A DNA stretch of 13,385 nt, taken from positions 1 to 13,385 of the forward strand of contig JAZQOM010000023.1 in assembly GCA_045627885.1 (NCBI GenBank), read 5' to 3'. The position numbers and the translations under genes were made by a program. Origin of the DNA: CALCTE01 sp045627885. Its GTDB lineage: Bacteria; Bacillota; Clostridia; Oscillospirales; CAG-272. The stretch's first letter is position 1; each line of letters opens with the position of its first letter. Positions 1 to 6,192 of the stretch are shown here, piece by piece. The notes beneath the pieces were generated by a model, which was given only the letters and a program-made list of their open reading frames with translations, did no database searches and had not been told where the DNA came from.

Positions 1-77
1 TGGTCTGAGTGACTGGACTTGAACCAGCGGCCTCTACCACCCCAAGGTAGCGCGCTACCAAACTGCGCCACACCCAG
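1..77 (-). tRNA. tRNA-Pro, anticodon GGG
   Basis: Read on the minus strand, the sequence folds into a full cloverleaf. A 7-bp acceptor stem (CTGGGTG with CACTCAG, one G-U) is followed by a GCGC/GCGC D stem with GGTA in the loop. The anticodon stem is CTACC/GGTAG around the loop TTGGGGT, so positions 34-36 are GGG and the tRNA reads proline CCC/CCU. The T arm is GCTGG-TTCAAGT-CCAGT, with G-U at its base. Discriminator A and an encoded CCA end are present, and the CCA falls exactly on the window edge. Any terminator lies outside the window. Confidence 0.97.
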
Positions 78-110
78 ATTTATTTCTTATTTGATTTATC
101 GCGCTCGTAT

Positions 111-139
111 ATAATAGCACACTAAAACGCCGAATGCAA
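111..139 (-). promoter_or_regulatory. Sigma-A promoter of tRNA-Pro
   Basis: On the minus strand, TTGCAT (complement of 134-139) and TATTAT (complement of 111-116) are separated by 17 bp. A TGC directly before the -10 makes it an extended -10 element. Transcription would start about 30 nt before the mature tRNA 5' end. The assignment rests on pattern match only. Confidence 0.7.
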
Positions 140-206
140 TACCTTTTTTCAATTTTCCTCAAATTTTTTCAAAAAAAATTATTTCGAAAGTGTTAATATA
201 TGGGTA

Positions 207-235
207 TTGAATTTTGAAATTTATTGTGATACAAT
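207..235 (+). promoter_or_regulatory. Sigma-A promoter of the sugar dehydratase operon
   Basis: TTGAAT (207-212), a 17-bp spacer and TACAAT (230-235), with TGA just before the -10 (extended -10). The predicted RNA start is near 242, giving a leader of about 40 nt before the start at 281. Confidence 0.65.
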
Positions 236-280
236 AATAATTCAGAAAATAGTCATTGAATAAAATCGGAGATGTATAAA

Positions 281-2152
281 ATGTCTGAAAATAAAAAGAG
301 TACGCTGCTTCGGGTTCTGCGCTACGCACTTTGCGATTTGGCGATAATTGTCGTAAGCCTGATGTGCTCATCGTTAATAAGCTATCTCAATCGTCCGGGC
401 AACGGATATATGGACTATTTCAAAAAATCCGTACTGTCTTTGCCTATTGTTTTCATTATATTTTTTGTTGTGTTTTTGGGCTTGGGAATATACAACACGC
501 TCTGGAGATATGCCGGCGCCCGTGAATATATCGTCTTGATTGCAGCCGATGTTGTCGCATCGTCGCTTATTATCATGATGCATTTTGTCTTCAAGGCAGT
601 AAATCACGGAAACTATTTGTATGCGATACAGTCATTTATCGCCTGCGTTCTTATCTCGCTTTTTGCGTTTGTTCTCAGATGCTGCACAAAGCTCTATATC
701 GCTTTGTCGGACAGAAAGCGCGCACAAGCGGCTCCGGAAAAGAGCGACGAATCGATTATGCTTATCGGAGCGGGAAGCGCAAGCGACCTTCTGATAAGAG
801 AATACATATTGAGCGACAAGCTCAACAATGTAAAATGTATACTTGACGACGCTTCGGATAAAATCGGCACAAGGCTTCACGGAGTAATCGTGTATGCCGG
901 AACCGATAAGATAAAAGAAGCCGTCGAGAAGTTCGGCATAAACGAGATTATTTTTGCAATACCGTCACTTCCGAGAGACGAAAAAGCAAAAATTCTCGAG
1001 GAAAGTAAGAAATATTGCAATACCGTAAAATCAGTACCGAATATTTCCGAGATAATCGACGGCAGGATAAGCCTTTCTTCCGTGCGTGATATCAATATGG
1101 AAGACCTTTTGGGCAGAGAGCCGATAAAGACCGACCTTCACGATATCATGGAGTATGTATCGGGCAAGGTAGTGCTTGTCACCGGTGGCGGCGGTTCAAT
1201 CGGAAGCGAGCTGTGCAGACAGATAGCTTCATATAAGCCGAAAAAACTTGTTATCGTCGATATATACGAGAATAACGCATACGAGATACAGCAGGAGCTT
1301 GTGCGCAATTATCCCGAGCTTTCGCTGTATGTGGAAATCGCGTCCGTGCGCGACACGCAGAGAATGCACAGTATATTCGAAAGATATAAGCCCCAGCTCG
1401 TATATCATGCGGCGGCTCACAAGCATGTGCCGCTTATGGAGGCAAATCCGCACGAAGCGATAAAGAACAATGTGTTCGGAACGCTTAAGACCGTTATGGC
1501 GGCAAGCGCGTACGGCGTTGAAAAATTTGTTATGATATCGACGGATAAAGCCGTAAATCCCACAAACATAATGGGAGCCACCAAGCGAATATGCGAGATG
1601 ATAGTTCAGTCGTACAACAAGCGCTCGAATACGGAATTCGTGGCAGTTCGCTTCGGAAATGTGCTCGGCTCAAACGGAAGCGTAATACCGCTGTTTATGA
1701 AGCAGATTGAAAACGGCGGCCCCGTAACGGTAACACATCCGGACATAATCCGGTACTTTATGACCATACCCGAGGCGGTATCGCTTGTTCTTCAGGCGGG
1801 AGCTCTTGCCAAGGGCGGCGAAATATTTGTTCTCAATATGGGCAAGCCCGTCAAGATATTGAGCCTTGCGGAGAATGTTATCAGAATGACGGGGCATACA
1901 CCGTACGAGGATATTGACATCAAGTTTACGGGACTCCGCCCCGGCGAAAAGCTTTACGAGGAGCTTTTGATGTCCGAGGAAGGCTTGAAAGAAACGCCGA
2001 ACAAGCTCATCTTTATCGGAAAGCCGATAGAATTCGACGACAACGAGCTTTTCGATAAGCTTCAGAAGCTTTCCGAGCTTTTGGGAGATGAGACATCAGA
2101 TGTTCGCGGGGTAGTATCGGAGATAGTAAAAACATACAAATATAAAGGTTAA
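281..2152 (+). CDS. Membrane-anchored nucleoside-diphosphate-sugar 4,6-dehydratase (CapD/PglF/WbpM type)
   Basis: Likely converts UDP-GlcNAc (or a related UDP-sugar) to the 4-keto-6-deoxy sugar, the first step toward modified sugars of capsule, S-layer glycan or other surface polysaccharide. Seen: four hydrophobic helices in the first ~140 residues with a YNTLWRY motif typical of the long family members; a first Rossmann-like domain beginning SIMLIGAGSAS; and a second SDR domain with TGGGGSIGSE at 301-310. The active site is the S-M-K type: S420 in ISTDK, M431 where most SDRs have Tyr, and K435, within a near-canonical STDKAVNPTNIMGATKR stretch. Length, 623 aa, is normal for the long form. 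An ATG at 272 abuts the GGAG at 268-271 and cannot use it, whereas the ATG at 281 sits 9 nt after it, so 281 is chosen. It forms an operon with the next gene, 4 nt downstream. The exact sugar substrate cannot be read from sequence. Confidence 0.93.
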   Translation: MSENKKSTLLRVLRYALCDLAIIVVSLMCSSLISYLNRPGNGYMDYFKKSVLSLPIVFIIFFVVFLGLGIYNTLWRYAGAREYIVLIAADVVASSLIIMMHFVFKAVNHGNYLYAIQSFIACVLISLFAFVLRCCTKLYIALSDRKRAQAAPEKSDESIMLIGAGSASDLLIREYILSDKLNNVKCILDDASDKIGTRLHGVIVYAGTDKIKEAVEKFGINEIIFAIPSLPRDEKAKILEESKKYCNTVKSVPNISEIIDGRISLSSVRDINMEDLLGREPIKTDLHDIMEYVSGKVVLVTGGGGSIGSELCRQIASYKPKKLVIVDIYENNAYEIQQELVRNYPELSLYVEIASVRDTQRMHSIFERYKPQLVYHAAAHKHVPLMEANPHEAIKNNVFGTLKTVMAASAYGVEKFVMISTDKAVNPTNIMGATKRICEMIVQSYNKRSNTEFVAVRFGNVLGSNGSVIPLFMKQIENGGPVTVTHPDIIRYFMTIPEAVSLVLQAGALAKGGEIFVLNMGKPVKILSLAENVIRMTGHTPYEDIDIKFTGLRPGEKLYEELLMSEEGLKETPNKLIFIGKPIEFDDNELFDKLQKLSELLGDETSDVRGVVSEIVKTYKYKG

Positions 2153-2156
2153 AGAT

Positions 2157-2936
2157 ATGACATCACCCGTTAAAATATTTCCGTTCAATGCTGATAAGAG
2201 CTATATTCTTTCCGACGGCGCAAAGCTTGCCGATGGAAGCGGAACGCTCGGCAGTCTTATTGCAAAGACAAAGGAGAATATAGTCTGCGCATATTCCGAT
2301 AAAAGGACACTGCCGTTCATAGTCACGGCGGGCATCGGCAAAGGGAATGTGTTTGCGGATAAAGGCTCGACGAGGTTTTTCTTTGTGCTCGAGGCAAAAG
2401 AGAACGCCCGCTTCGGTTGCGGACTTACAACAGAAGCGATAAAGGCGCTTTCGGCGGGGGAAAAGCTTCCGCAGAATCCGTACAGCGAAATAAAGGTTAA
2501 AAACGGAGATTTCATAACCGTACCGAAAAATACGCCGTATTTTGCTTCCGAGGGCGTAAGCTTTATCGAGGTGTACTCCACATCGTGCAACCTGCATATA
2601 ATAGAGAATACGGATGCTCTTGCGGAATTTTCGTTTGCAAAGAGCGTGCCGCTTCTCAAAAAGCCGGCATTCCACAATGAACGAGACGGCTTTTCCGTGC
2701 GGCTTATGTGCACCTGTGAAAGCTTTACCGCGGCGCAGATAAACATAGTGGGTGAGTATAAAAACAGTGTGAGAGATTCGTCGTTTATGTTTCTTTTCTG
2801 CCTTGACGGAGCCGCAGAGCTCGCGTATTCGGGAGAAAAAAGAGATATCAAAGCGGGCGACTGCCTGTTTTTTCCCGCCGGTATGGGAGATTTTTCGATA
2901 AAAGGCGGAATAGAAACGGTTACATTTACAAAGTAG
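2157..2936 (+). CDS. Degenerate class I mannose-6-phosphate isomerase-like cupin, probably metal-free
   Basis: A 259-aa two-cupin protein resembling the short Firmicute ManA type. Matching landmarks: LPFIVTA (52-58), STRFFFVLEA (71-80) where ManA has KTECWYVL..., VKNGDFITVPKNTPYFASEG (114-133) where ManA has a GDFFYVPAGTIHAIGKG-like stretch, then FIEVYSTSCNLHIIE, and a C-terminal second cupin with AGDCLFFPAG (233-242). Active ManA binds zinc through His/Glu residues in QVHPDD, TE-W and T-I-HA. Here these positions read GNVFAD, TR and TPYFA, so all three ligands appear lost. It is also shorter than usual ManA (about 315 aa). AAAGG at 2144-2148 lies 8 nt before the ATG. It is cotranscribed with the sugar dehydratase, which suggests a sugar-binding, regulatory or altered-catalysis role in surface sugar metabolism. 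The fold call is fairly sure; the function is unknown. Confidence 0.72.
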   Translation: MTSPVKIFPFNADKSYILSDGAKLADGSGTLGSLIAKTKENIVCAYSDKRTLPFIVTAGIGKGNVFADKGSTRFFFVLEAKENARFGCGLTTEAIKALSAGEKLPQNPYSEIKVKNGDFITVPKNTPYFASEGVSFIEVYSTSCNLHIIENTDALAEFSFAKSVPLLKKPAFHNERDGFSVRLMCTCESFTAAQINIVGEYKNSVRDSSFMFLFCLDGAAELAYSGEKRDIKAGDCLFFPAGMGDFSIKGGIETVTFTK

Positions 2937-2953
2937 CAATTTGTATAAAAAAT

Positions 2954-3005
2954 ATACCCTCCGGATGTGCAAAGTGTTAAAAGCCTTGCAGCGGAGGGTA
3001 TTTTT
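2954..3005 (+). terminator. Rho-independent terminator of the dehydratase/cupin operon
   Basis: A perfect 10-bp stem ATACCCTCCG (2954-2963) pairs with CGGAGGGTAT (2992-3001) and runs into a T tract to 3005. The 28-nt loop contains an inner TGCAA/TTGCA stem. It begins 17 nt after the cupin stop codon. Confidence 0.85.
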
Positions 3006-3053
3006 GCTTGTTGAACATATATCAAATCTTTGCGAAAAAAGAGATAAAAGGTA

Positions 3054-3082
3054 TTGAAATCCGTTTTGTGTTGTGCTATAAT
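3054..3082 (+). promoter_or_regulatory. Strong sigma-A promoter of the CBM9-like surface protein
   Basis: TTGAAA (3054-3059), a 17-bp spacer and a perfect TATAAT (3077-3082) with TGC directly before it (extended -10). This is close to an ideal promoter and fits the high-expression codon use of the gene it serves. The leader is about 35 nt. Confidence 0.85.
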
Positions 3083-3123
3083 CAACTCAGCATAAATCCA
3101 AAACAATAAGAAAGGTTATCACT

Positions 3124-4734
3124 ATGAAAAAGAGATTACTTACAATCGTATTATCTCTCGCAATGCTGGCAACGCTTTGCTCTGCAATGTCGTTCTCGGT
3201 AAGCGCGGCAGGTAACAACCCCTACATCTGTGTTCCCAAGACAGATGCAAAAATCACAATCGACGGCGAAAAGGGCAGCGATTATGACAAAGCAGTCGAG
3301 ATTCCGCTCGACCGTATTATCATTATGTCCGAAGGCGCCAACATTCCCGGCGGCACCGCATCCATTATGTGGGGCGCTGACCAGAAGCTCTACGCTTATA
3401 TTGATGTAAAAGACACAGATAAAGGTCTTTACAACAGCCTTAAGGACATCGAGCCCGATGCCGGCAATACCGACTGCGTAGAGTTCTACGCATATTGGGG
3501 CAACGGTGAGCCTGTCTGCATGTACAGAATCACAAGAGACGGTGTTCTCTTCTGCCAGCAGAACGCTCATACCGGTACCGCAAAGCTCATTGATGAGCAG
3601 GGCGATGCAAGCTCTCATTTCGAGGCAGCCGTTAAGGAAACAGAGAACGGTTACGCAGCAGAGTTCAAGATAAATACATATCTTGCAAACCTCTGCGAAG
3701 GCGCTCTCATCTCCTTCAAGATTGTCATTTCTTCGACAGACGATGTTCGTTCGTACACCTGCTGCACATCCAACGAAGGATGCCAGTGGAGCGCAACGAG
3801 ATATTACGGCAAATTAGCATCCACAGTACCCCAGAACTATGCCAATATGATGCTTGTCGGCACTGACGGTGCAGACAACAAGTGGCACAAGTTCCCCTCG
3901 CTTTCACCCGACGATATCGATTCCAACAGATTCAACGCCGATAAGAAGACACAGGCTCTTTCGATTCGTGAAGCTACATTCATCAACGATTATGAGTGCA
4001 TCGTCAAGTTCTCGAAGCCCTGCACGCTTCAGTGGTTCAACAACGCACCCGTATTTATCGGTGCCTGCAGCGGCCCGAGACCTCAGCCTGAAGCTATTAC
4101 CGTTTACGAAGACGGCAAGCAGTGGCAGATTGGTTTTGACCTTTCAAGCGCAGTTACAAACGACGGCGGCACAACCTGGAAGCTCAAGCTCGATAAGCCG
4201 CTTCTCAAGTATGCAGACGGCAATTACGCTCCCGGTGTAGTTCGTATTTCCGAAACACAGGGCTACGATATTTCGTACTATCAGACAGATGACGAATTCA
4301 TCGGTCATATCATTTCCACCGACGGTAAGGATTACATCAATGCCAATGTTCCCGCAACAAACGATGTTCAGTGGGATGTAGCTTATGTAAACTACACCGT
4401 AAATCCCAAGCTCACATGGGACGCTTCCAAGGAAACTCCTCTTCCCGCAACATCAATCGAAATCAAGATTGGTGAAGAAGTAAACGACCCCAGACTTTCA
4501 GCTTCTCCCTTTGATGAACAGGATGAGCCCGGCGAAGGCGATGACGGTGACGACGAAGGTGACGGTGATGACGACAACGGAGACGCAGACTTCAACGGCG
4601 GCAAAAAGAAGAACAAAGATGACGACAAGGGCGGCATCGGCGATTATCTTATTTGGATAATCATCGGCGGCGTAGTAGTAGTCGGCGGCGTAGTCGCAGG
4701 TATTGTCCTCGGCGGCAAGAAAAAGAAGAAATAA
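3124..4734 (+). CDS. Secreted CBM9/DOMON-like protein with acidic linker and C-terminal membrane anchor
   Basis: A 536-aa surface protein. Seen: a signal peptide (MKKRLLTIVLSLAML..., cleavage near SVSAA-GN at 29/30). Residues ~34-245 resemble carbohydrate-binding family 9-like domains: an ITIDGEKGSDYDKAVEIPL start, ASIMWGADQKLYAYIDVKD, DCVEFYAYWGN, and AAVKETENGYAAEFKI. A second unrecognised, probably beta-rich region spans ~260-445. A flexible linker at 464-504 is packed with Asp/Glu/Gly, followed by a single hydrophobic helix (508-531) and five lysines. The likely topology is outside domain, membrane helix, short cytoplasmic tail. There is no catalytic module, so a glycan-binding or envelope role is inferred. 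AAAGG lies 8 nt before the ATG. Codon use differs from neighbours: mostly AAG for Lys, ATC/ATT for Ile with only two ATA found by eye, and many CTC/TTC, as in highly expressed genes. It is monocistronic, between its own promoter and terminator. Confidence 0.8.
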   Translation: MKKRLLTIVLSLAMLATLCSAMSFSVSAAGNNPYICVPKTDAKITIDGEKGSDYDKAVEIPLDRIIIMSEGANIPGGTASIMWGADQKLYAYIDVKDTDKGLYNSLKDIEPDAGNTDCVEFYAYWGNGEPVCMYRITRDGVLFCQQNAHTGTAKLIDEQGDASSHFEAAVKETENGYAAEFKINTYLANLCEGALISFKIVISSTDDVRSYTCCTSNEGCQWSATRYYGKLASTVPQNYANMMLVGTDGADNKWHKFPSLSPDDIDSNRFNADKKTQALSIREATFINDYECIVKFSKPCTLQWFNNAPVFIGACSGPRPQPEAITVYEDGKQWQIGFDLSSAVTNDGGTTWKLKLDKPLLKYADGNYAPGVVRISETQGYDISYYQTDDEFIGHIISTDGKDYINANVPATNDVQWDVAYVNYTVNPKLTWDASKETPLPATSIEIKIGEEVNDPRLSASPFDEQDEPGEGDDGDDEGDGDDDNGDADFNGGKKKNKDDDKGGIGDYLIWIIIGGVVVVGGVVAGIVLGGKKKKK

Positions 4735-4750
4735 TCGGTTGTAACCGATA

Positions 4751-4782
4751 AAAGAGAGCGGAAATTTCCGCTCTCTTTTTTT
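4751..4782 (+). terminator. Rho-independent terminator of the CBM9-like gene
   Basis: AAAGAGAGCGGA (4751-4762) pairs perfectly with TCCGCTCTCTTT-type sequence (4767-4778) around a 4-nt AATT loop, with T's continuing to 4782. It is strong and ends just before the next promoter. Confidence 0.93.
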
Positions 4783-4792
4783 GCTTTTTCCC

Positions 4793-4820
4793 TTGTAAAA
4801 GCGAACAATAGTGGTATAAT
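4793..4820 (+). promoter_or_regulatory. Sigma-A promoter of the FTR-like / SGNH hydrolase unit
   Basis: TTGTAA (4793-4798), a 16-bp spacer and a perfect TATAAT (4815-4820) with TGG before it (extended -10). The predicted start is near 4827, about 33 nt before the start codon chosen at 4860. Confidence 0.75.
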
Positions 4821-4859
4821 ACAAAAAGTAATCAAGTTATGAACTTTTCGGAGAAGAAT

Positions 4860-5057
4860 ATGAGAATTCGCCTTAATGAAGATAAATCGGTAGTCGAAAG
4901 GGTTAAGGCAGGGCTTGAAAAGAAGGGCGGATATTGCCCGTGCAGGCTCGGCAAAAAAGAAGAATTCAAATGTATGTGCAAGGAGTTCCGCGAACAGATA
5001 GCAAATCCCGATTTTGAGGGATATTGCCACTGTATGCTCTACTATAAAGAAAAATAA
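4860..5057 (+). CDS. Ferredoxin:thioredoxin reductase catalytic (beta) chain-like Fe-S protein
   Basis: A 65-aa soluble protein. It carries the cysteine signature of the FTR catalytic chain in order: GGYCPCR, then KCMCKEF, then GYCHC. In the family these six cysteines/one histidine hold a [4Fe-4S] cluster beside a redox-active disulfide that passes electrons from ferredoxin to thioredoxin. Spacing between pairs is 9 and 15 residues, unlike the 16 and 8 of plant FTR but in the same order. No variable (alpha) subunit is visible nearby. An upstream ATG at 4839 has no ribosome binding site, whereas GGAG at 4850-4853 lies 6 nt before the ATG at 4860, so 4860 is chosen. The downstream hydrolase has its AAGGAG overlapping this stop codon, so the two are likely cotranscribed. 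Family call is firm; the physiological partner is unknown. Confidence 0.85.
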   Translation: MRIRLNEDKSVVERVKAGLEKKGGYCPCRLGKKEEFKCMCKEFREQIANPDFEGYCHCMLYYKEK

Positions 5058-5067
5058 GGAGTAAGTT

Positions 5068-5721
5068 ATGAAGATTTCATTTTTGGGAGACAGTATTACA
5101 CTCGGATATGCTCTCGAGAACAAAGAAAAGGACAGATTTTCCGCACTAATCTGCAAAGAGCTCGGCGCGCAGGAGTGCAATTTCGGAATAACCGGAACGC
5201 TCGTCGCAAGGGCAGGACTAAACAAAAGCGACGGCAACGCTTATGTTGACAGACTTTCGCTTATAAAGGATGCCGATATAGCCACCGTTTTTGGCGGCAC
5301 GAACGACTATTTCTGGAGCGATATGCCGATAAACGCACCGTCCGGCAAGGACGGAAACGACGCGTATTTTGATGCGGCGGTAGACAAAATATGCAGATAC
5401 ATAAAAGAAAATCGCGATGTAAAAAAGACGCTTCTCATAACGCCTTATAAGCACAACGGAACAGGCAACTACCTCGGCGGCGAAAGCTGGAATACATCTA
5501 GCACGCACGATACAAGCGAAAAGAATTATTGCGGCAACACAATAGAGGACTACGCAAGAATCATCATAGAATACGGCGCAAAATACGGCATACCGGTACT
5601 CAACCTTTACGATACCGACTTCGATTATAAGACAATGACGGTTGACGGATGTCATCCGAATCCCGACGGACACAGATGGCTTGCGGAGAAGATTGGCACT
5701 CAGATAAAAAAGCTCATATAA
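5068..5721 (+). CDS. SGNH/GDSL-family hydrolase
   Basis: A 217-aa single-domain esterase/lipase-fold protein. All SGNH blocks are visible: GDSIT with nucleophile S9, G43 in GITG (oxyanion), GGTND with N79, and D193-x-x-H196 in VDGCHPNPDGH. These give the Ser-Asp-His catalytic set. No signal peptide is present, so it should act in the cytoplasm. Typical substrates of the family are acetyl esters of sugars, lysophospholipids or other small esters; none can be chosen here. AAGGAG (5056-5061) sits 6 nt before the ATG and overlaps the stop of the FTR-like gene. A strong terminator follows immediately. Length is usual for compact SGNH hydrolases. Confidence 0.9.
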   Translation: MKISFLGDSITLGYALENKEKDRFSALICKELGAQECNFGITGTLVARAGLNKSDGNAYVDRLSLIKDADIATVFGGTNDYFWSDMPINAPSGKDGNDAYFDAAVDKICRYIKENRDVKKTLLITPYKHNGTGNYLGGESWNTSSTHDTSEKNYCGNTIEDYARIIIEYGAKYGIPVLNLYDTDFDYKTMTVDGCHPNPDGHRWLAEKIGTQIKKLI

Positions 5722-5723
5722 AA

Positions 5724-5760
5724 AATACTGCTTGCGCAAAAAGCGCAGGCAGTATTTTTT
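5724..5760 (+). terminator. Rho-independent terminator of the FTR-like / SGNH hydrolase unit
   Basis: AATACTGCTTGCGC pairs with GCGCAGGCAGTATT (one G-U) around AAAAA at 5738-5742, followed by a T run to 5760. The stem starts just after the stop codon. Confidence 0.93.
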
Positions 5761-5793
5761 GAATATAAATGCAAATATTTTTTAACAATAGTG

Positions 5794-5822
5794 TTGCGTT
5801 ATGCAAACGGATATGATAAAAT
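5794..5822 (+). promoter_or_regulatory. Probable promoter of dockerin-thyX-tmk
   Basis: TTGCGT (5794-5799), a 17-bp spacer and TAAAAT (5817-5822) with TGA before it (extended -10). A second -10-like TATAAT at 5822-5827 has only a poor -35 (TTATGC at 5799-5804), so it ranks second. Confidence 0.55.
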
Positions 5823-5855
5823 ATAATCGTAATATTATAGACAGGAGACAAATAT

Positions 5856-6170
5856 ATGAAAATGAGAAGATTTATCTCTGCAATACTTGCCGCCGTAATG
5901 CTTGCATCTTTCCTTGCATTCGGTGTAAGCGCCGCGGCAAAAGCCGGCGATTTGGACGGCAACAACAGCGTAGATGCCAATGACGCAATATATCTGCTTT
6001 ACCATGTGTATTTTCCGACAAAATATAAGCTTCCGGACGGTGTTACGGGCAATTTTGACGGCAAAGGCGGCGTAGATGCCAATGACGCAATATATCTGCT
6101 TTACCATGTCTTTTTCCCGACAAAGTATCCTCTTTCCGATGATGACAGCTCTTGGACTGAAAGATACTGA
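5856..6170 (+). CDS. Stand-alone secreted dockerin-type Ca-binding protein
   Basis: A 104-aa protein made only of a signal peptide and one dockerin-type domain. The signal peptide is MKMRRFISAILAAVMLASFL..., cut near VSAAA at ~27-28. Two tandem 34-residue F-hand-like repeats follow. Repeat 1 has the calcium loop D32-x-D34-x-N36-x3-D40-x2-D43; repeat 2 has N66-x-D68-x-K70-x3-D74-x2-D77, with Lys at the third ligand, so its site may be weaker. Both continue AIYLLYHV(Y/F)FPTKY. Dockerins bind cohesins to attach proteins to scaffolds or cell surfaces; here no enzyme is attached, so the partner is unknown. AGGAG (5843-5847) is 8 nt before the ATG. Only 22 nt and no terminator separate it from thyX, an unexpected operon partner. 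Domain call is firm; role is open. Confidence 0.82.
   Translation: MKMRRFISAILAAVMLASFLAFGVSAAAKAGDLDGNNSVDANDAIYLLYHVYFPTKYKLPDGVTGNFDGKGGVDANDAIYLLYHVFFPTKYPLSDDDSSWTERY
5968..6109 (+). repeat. Exact 40-bp direct repeat inside the dockerin gene
   Basis: The 40 bp at 5968-6007 recur without change at 6070-6109, offset 102 bp (34 codons). They encode the second half of each calcium loop and the following helix (VDANDAIYLLYHV). Identity at silent positions points to recent duplication or gene conversion. Confidence 0.9.
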
Positions 6171-6192
6171 TAAAATATAGGAGGAATAAAAA

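Noticed and set aside
1..77. tRNA-Pro at the edge as an attachment site of an integrated element
   Set aside because: No integrase, no second copy of the tRNA 3' end in the window, and neighbouring genes are mostly ordinary chromosomal types.
150..185. A/T palindrome-like stretch between tRNA-Pro and the dehydratase
   Set aside because: Only runs of A and T in an AT-rich spacer; no GC pairs to support a stable hairpin, and chance is likely.
2163..3106. Two long minus-strand open frames (about 270 and 300 codons) opposite the cupin gene
   Set aside because: They lie fully antisense to a gene with a clear cupin fold and ribosome binding site, one crosses its terminator and the next promoter, and their translations have low-complexity, non-protein-like composition.
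4441..4455. LPATS at residues 440-444 of the CBM9-like protein as a sortase signal
   Set aside because: It ends in Ser, not Gly, and lies over 60 residues before the membrane helix with a long acidic linker between, unlike LPXTG signals.
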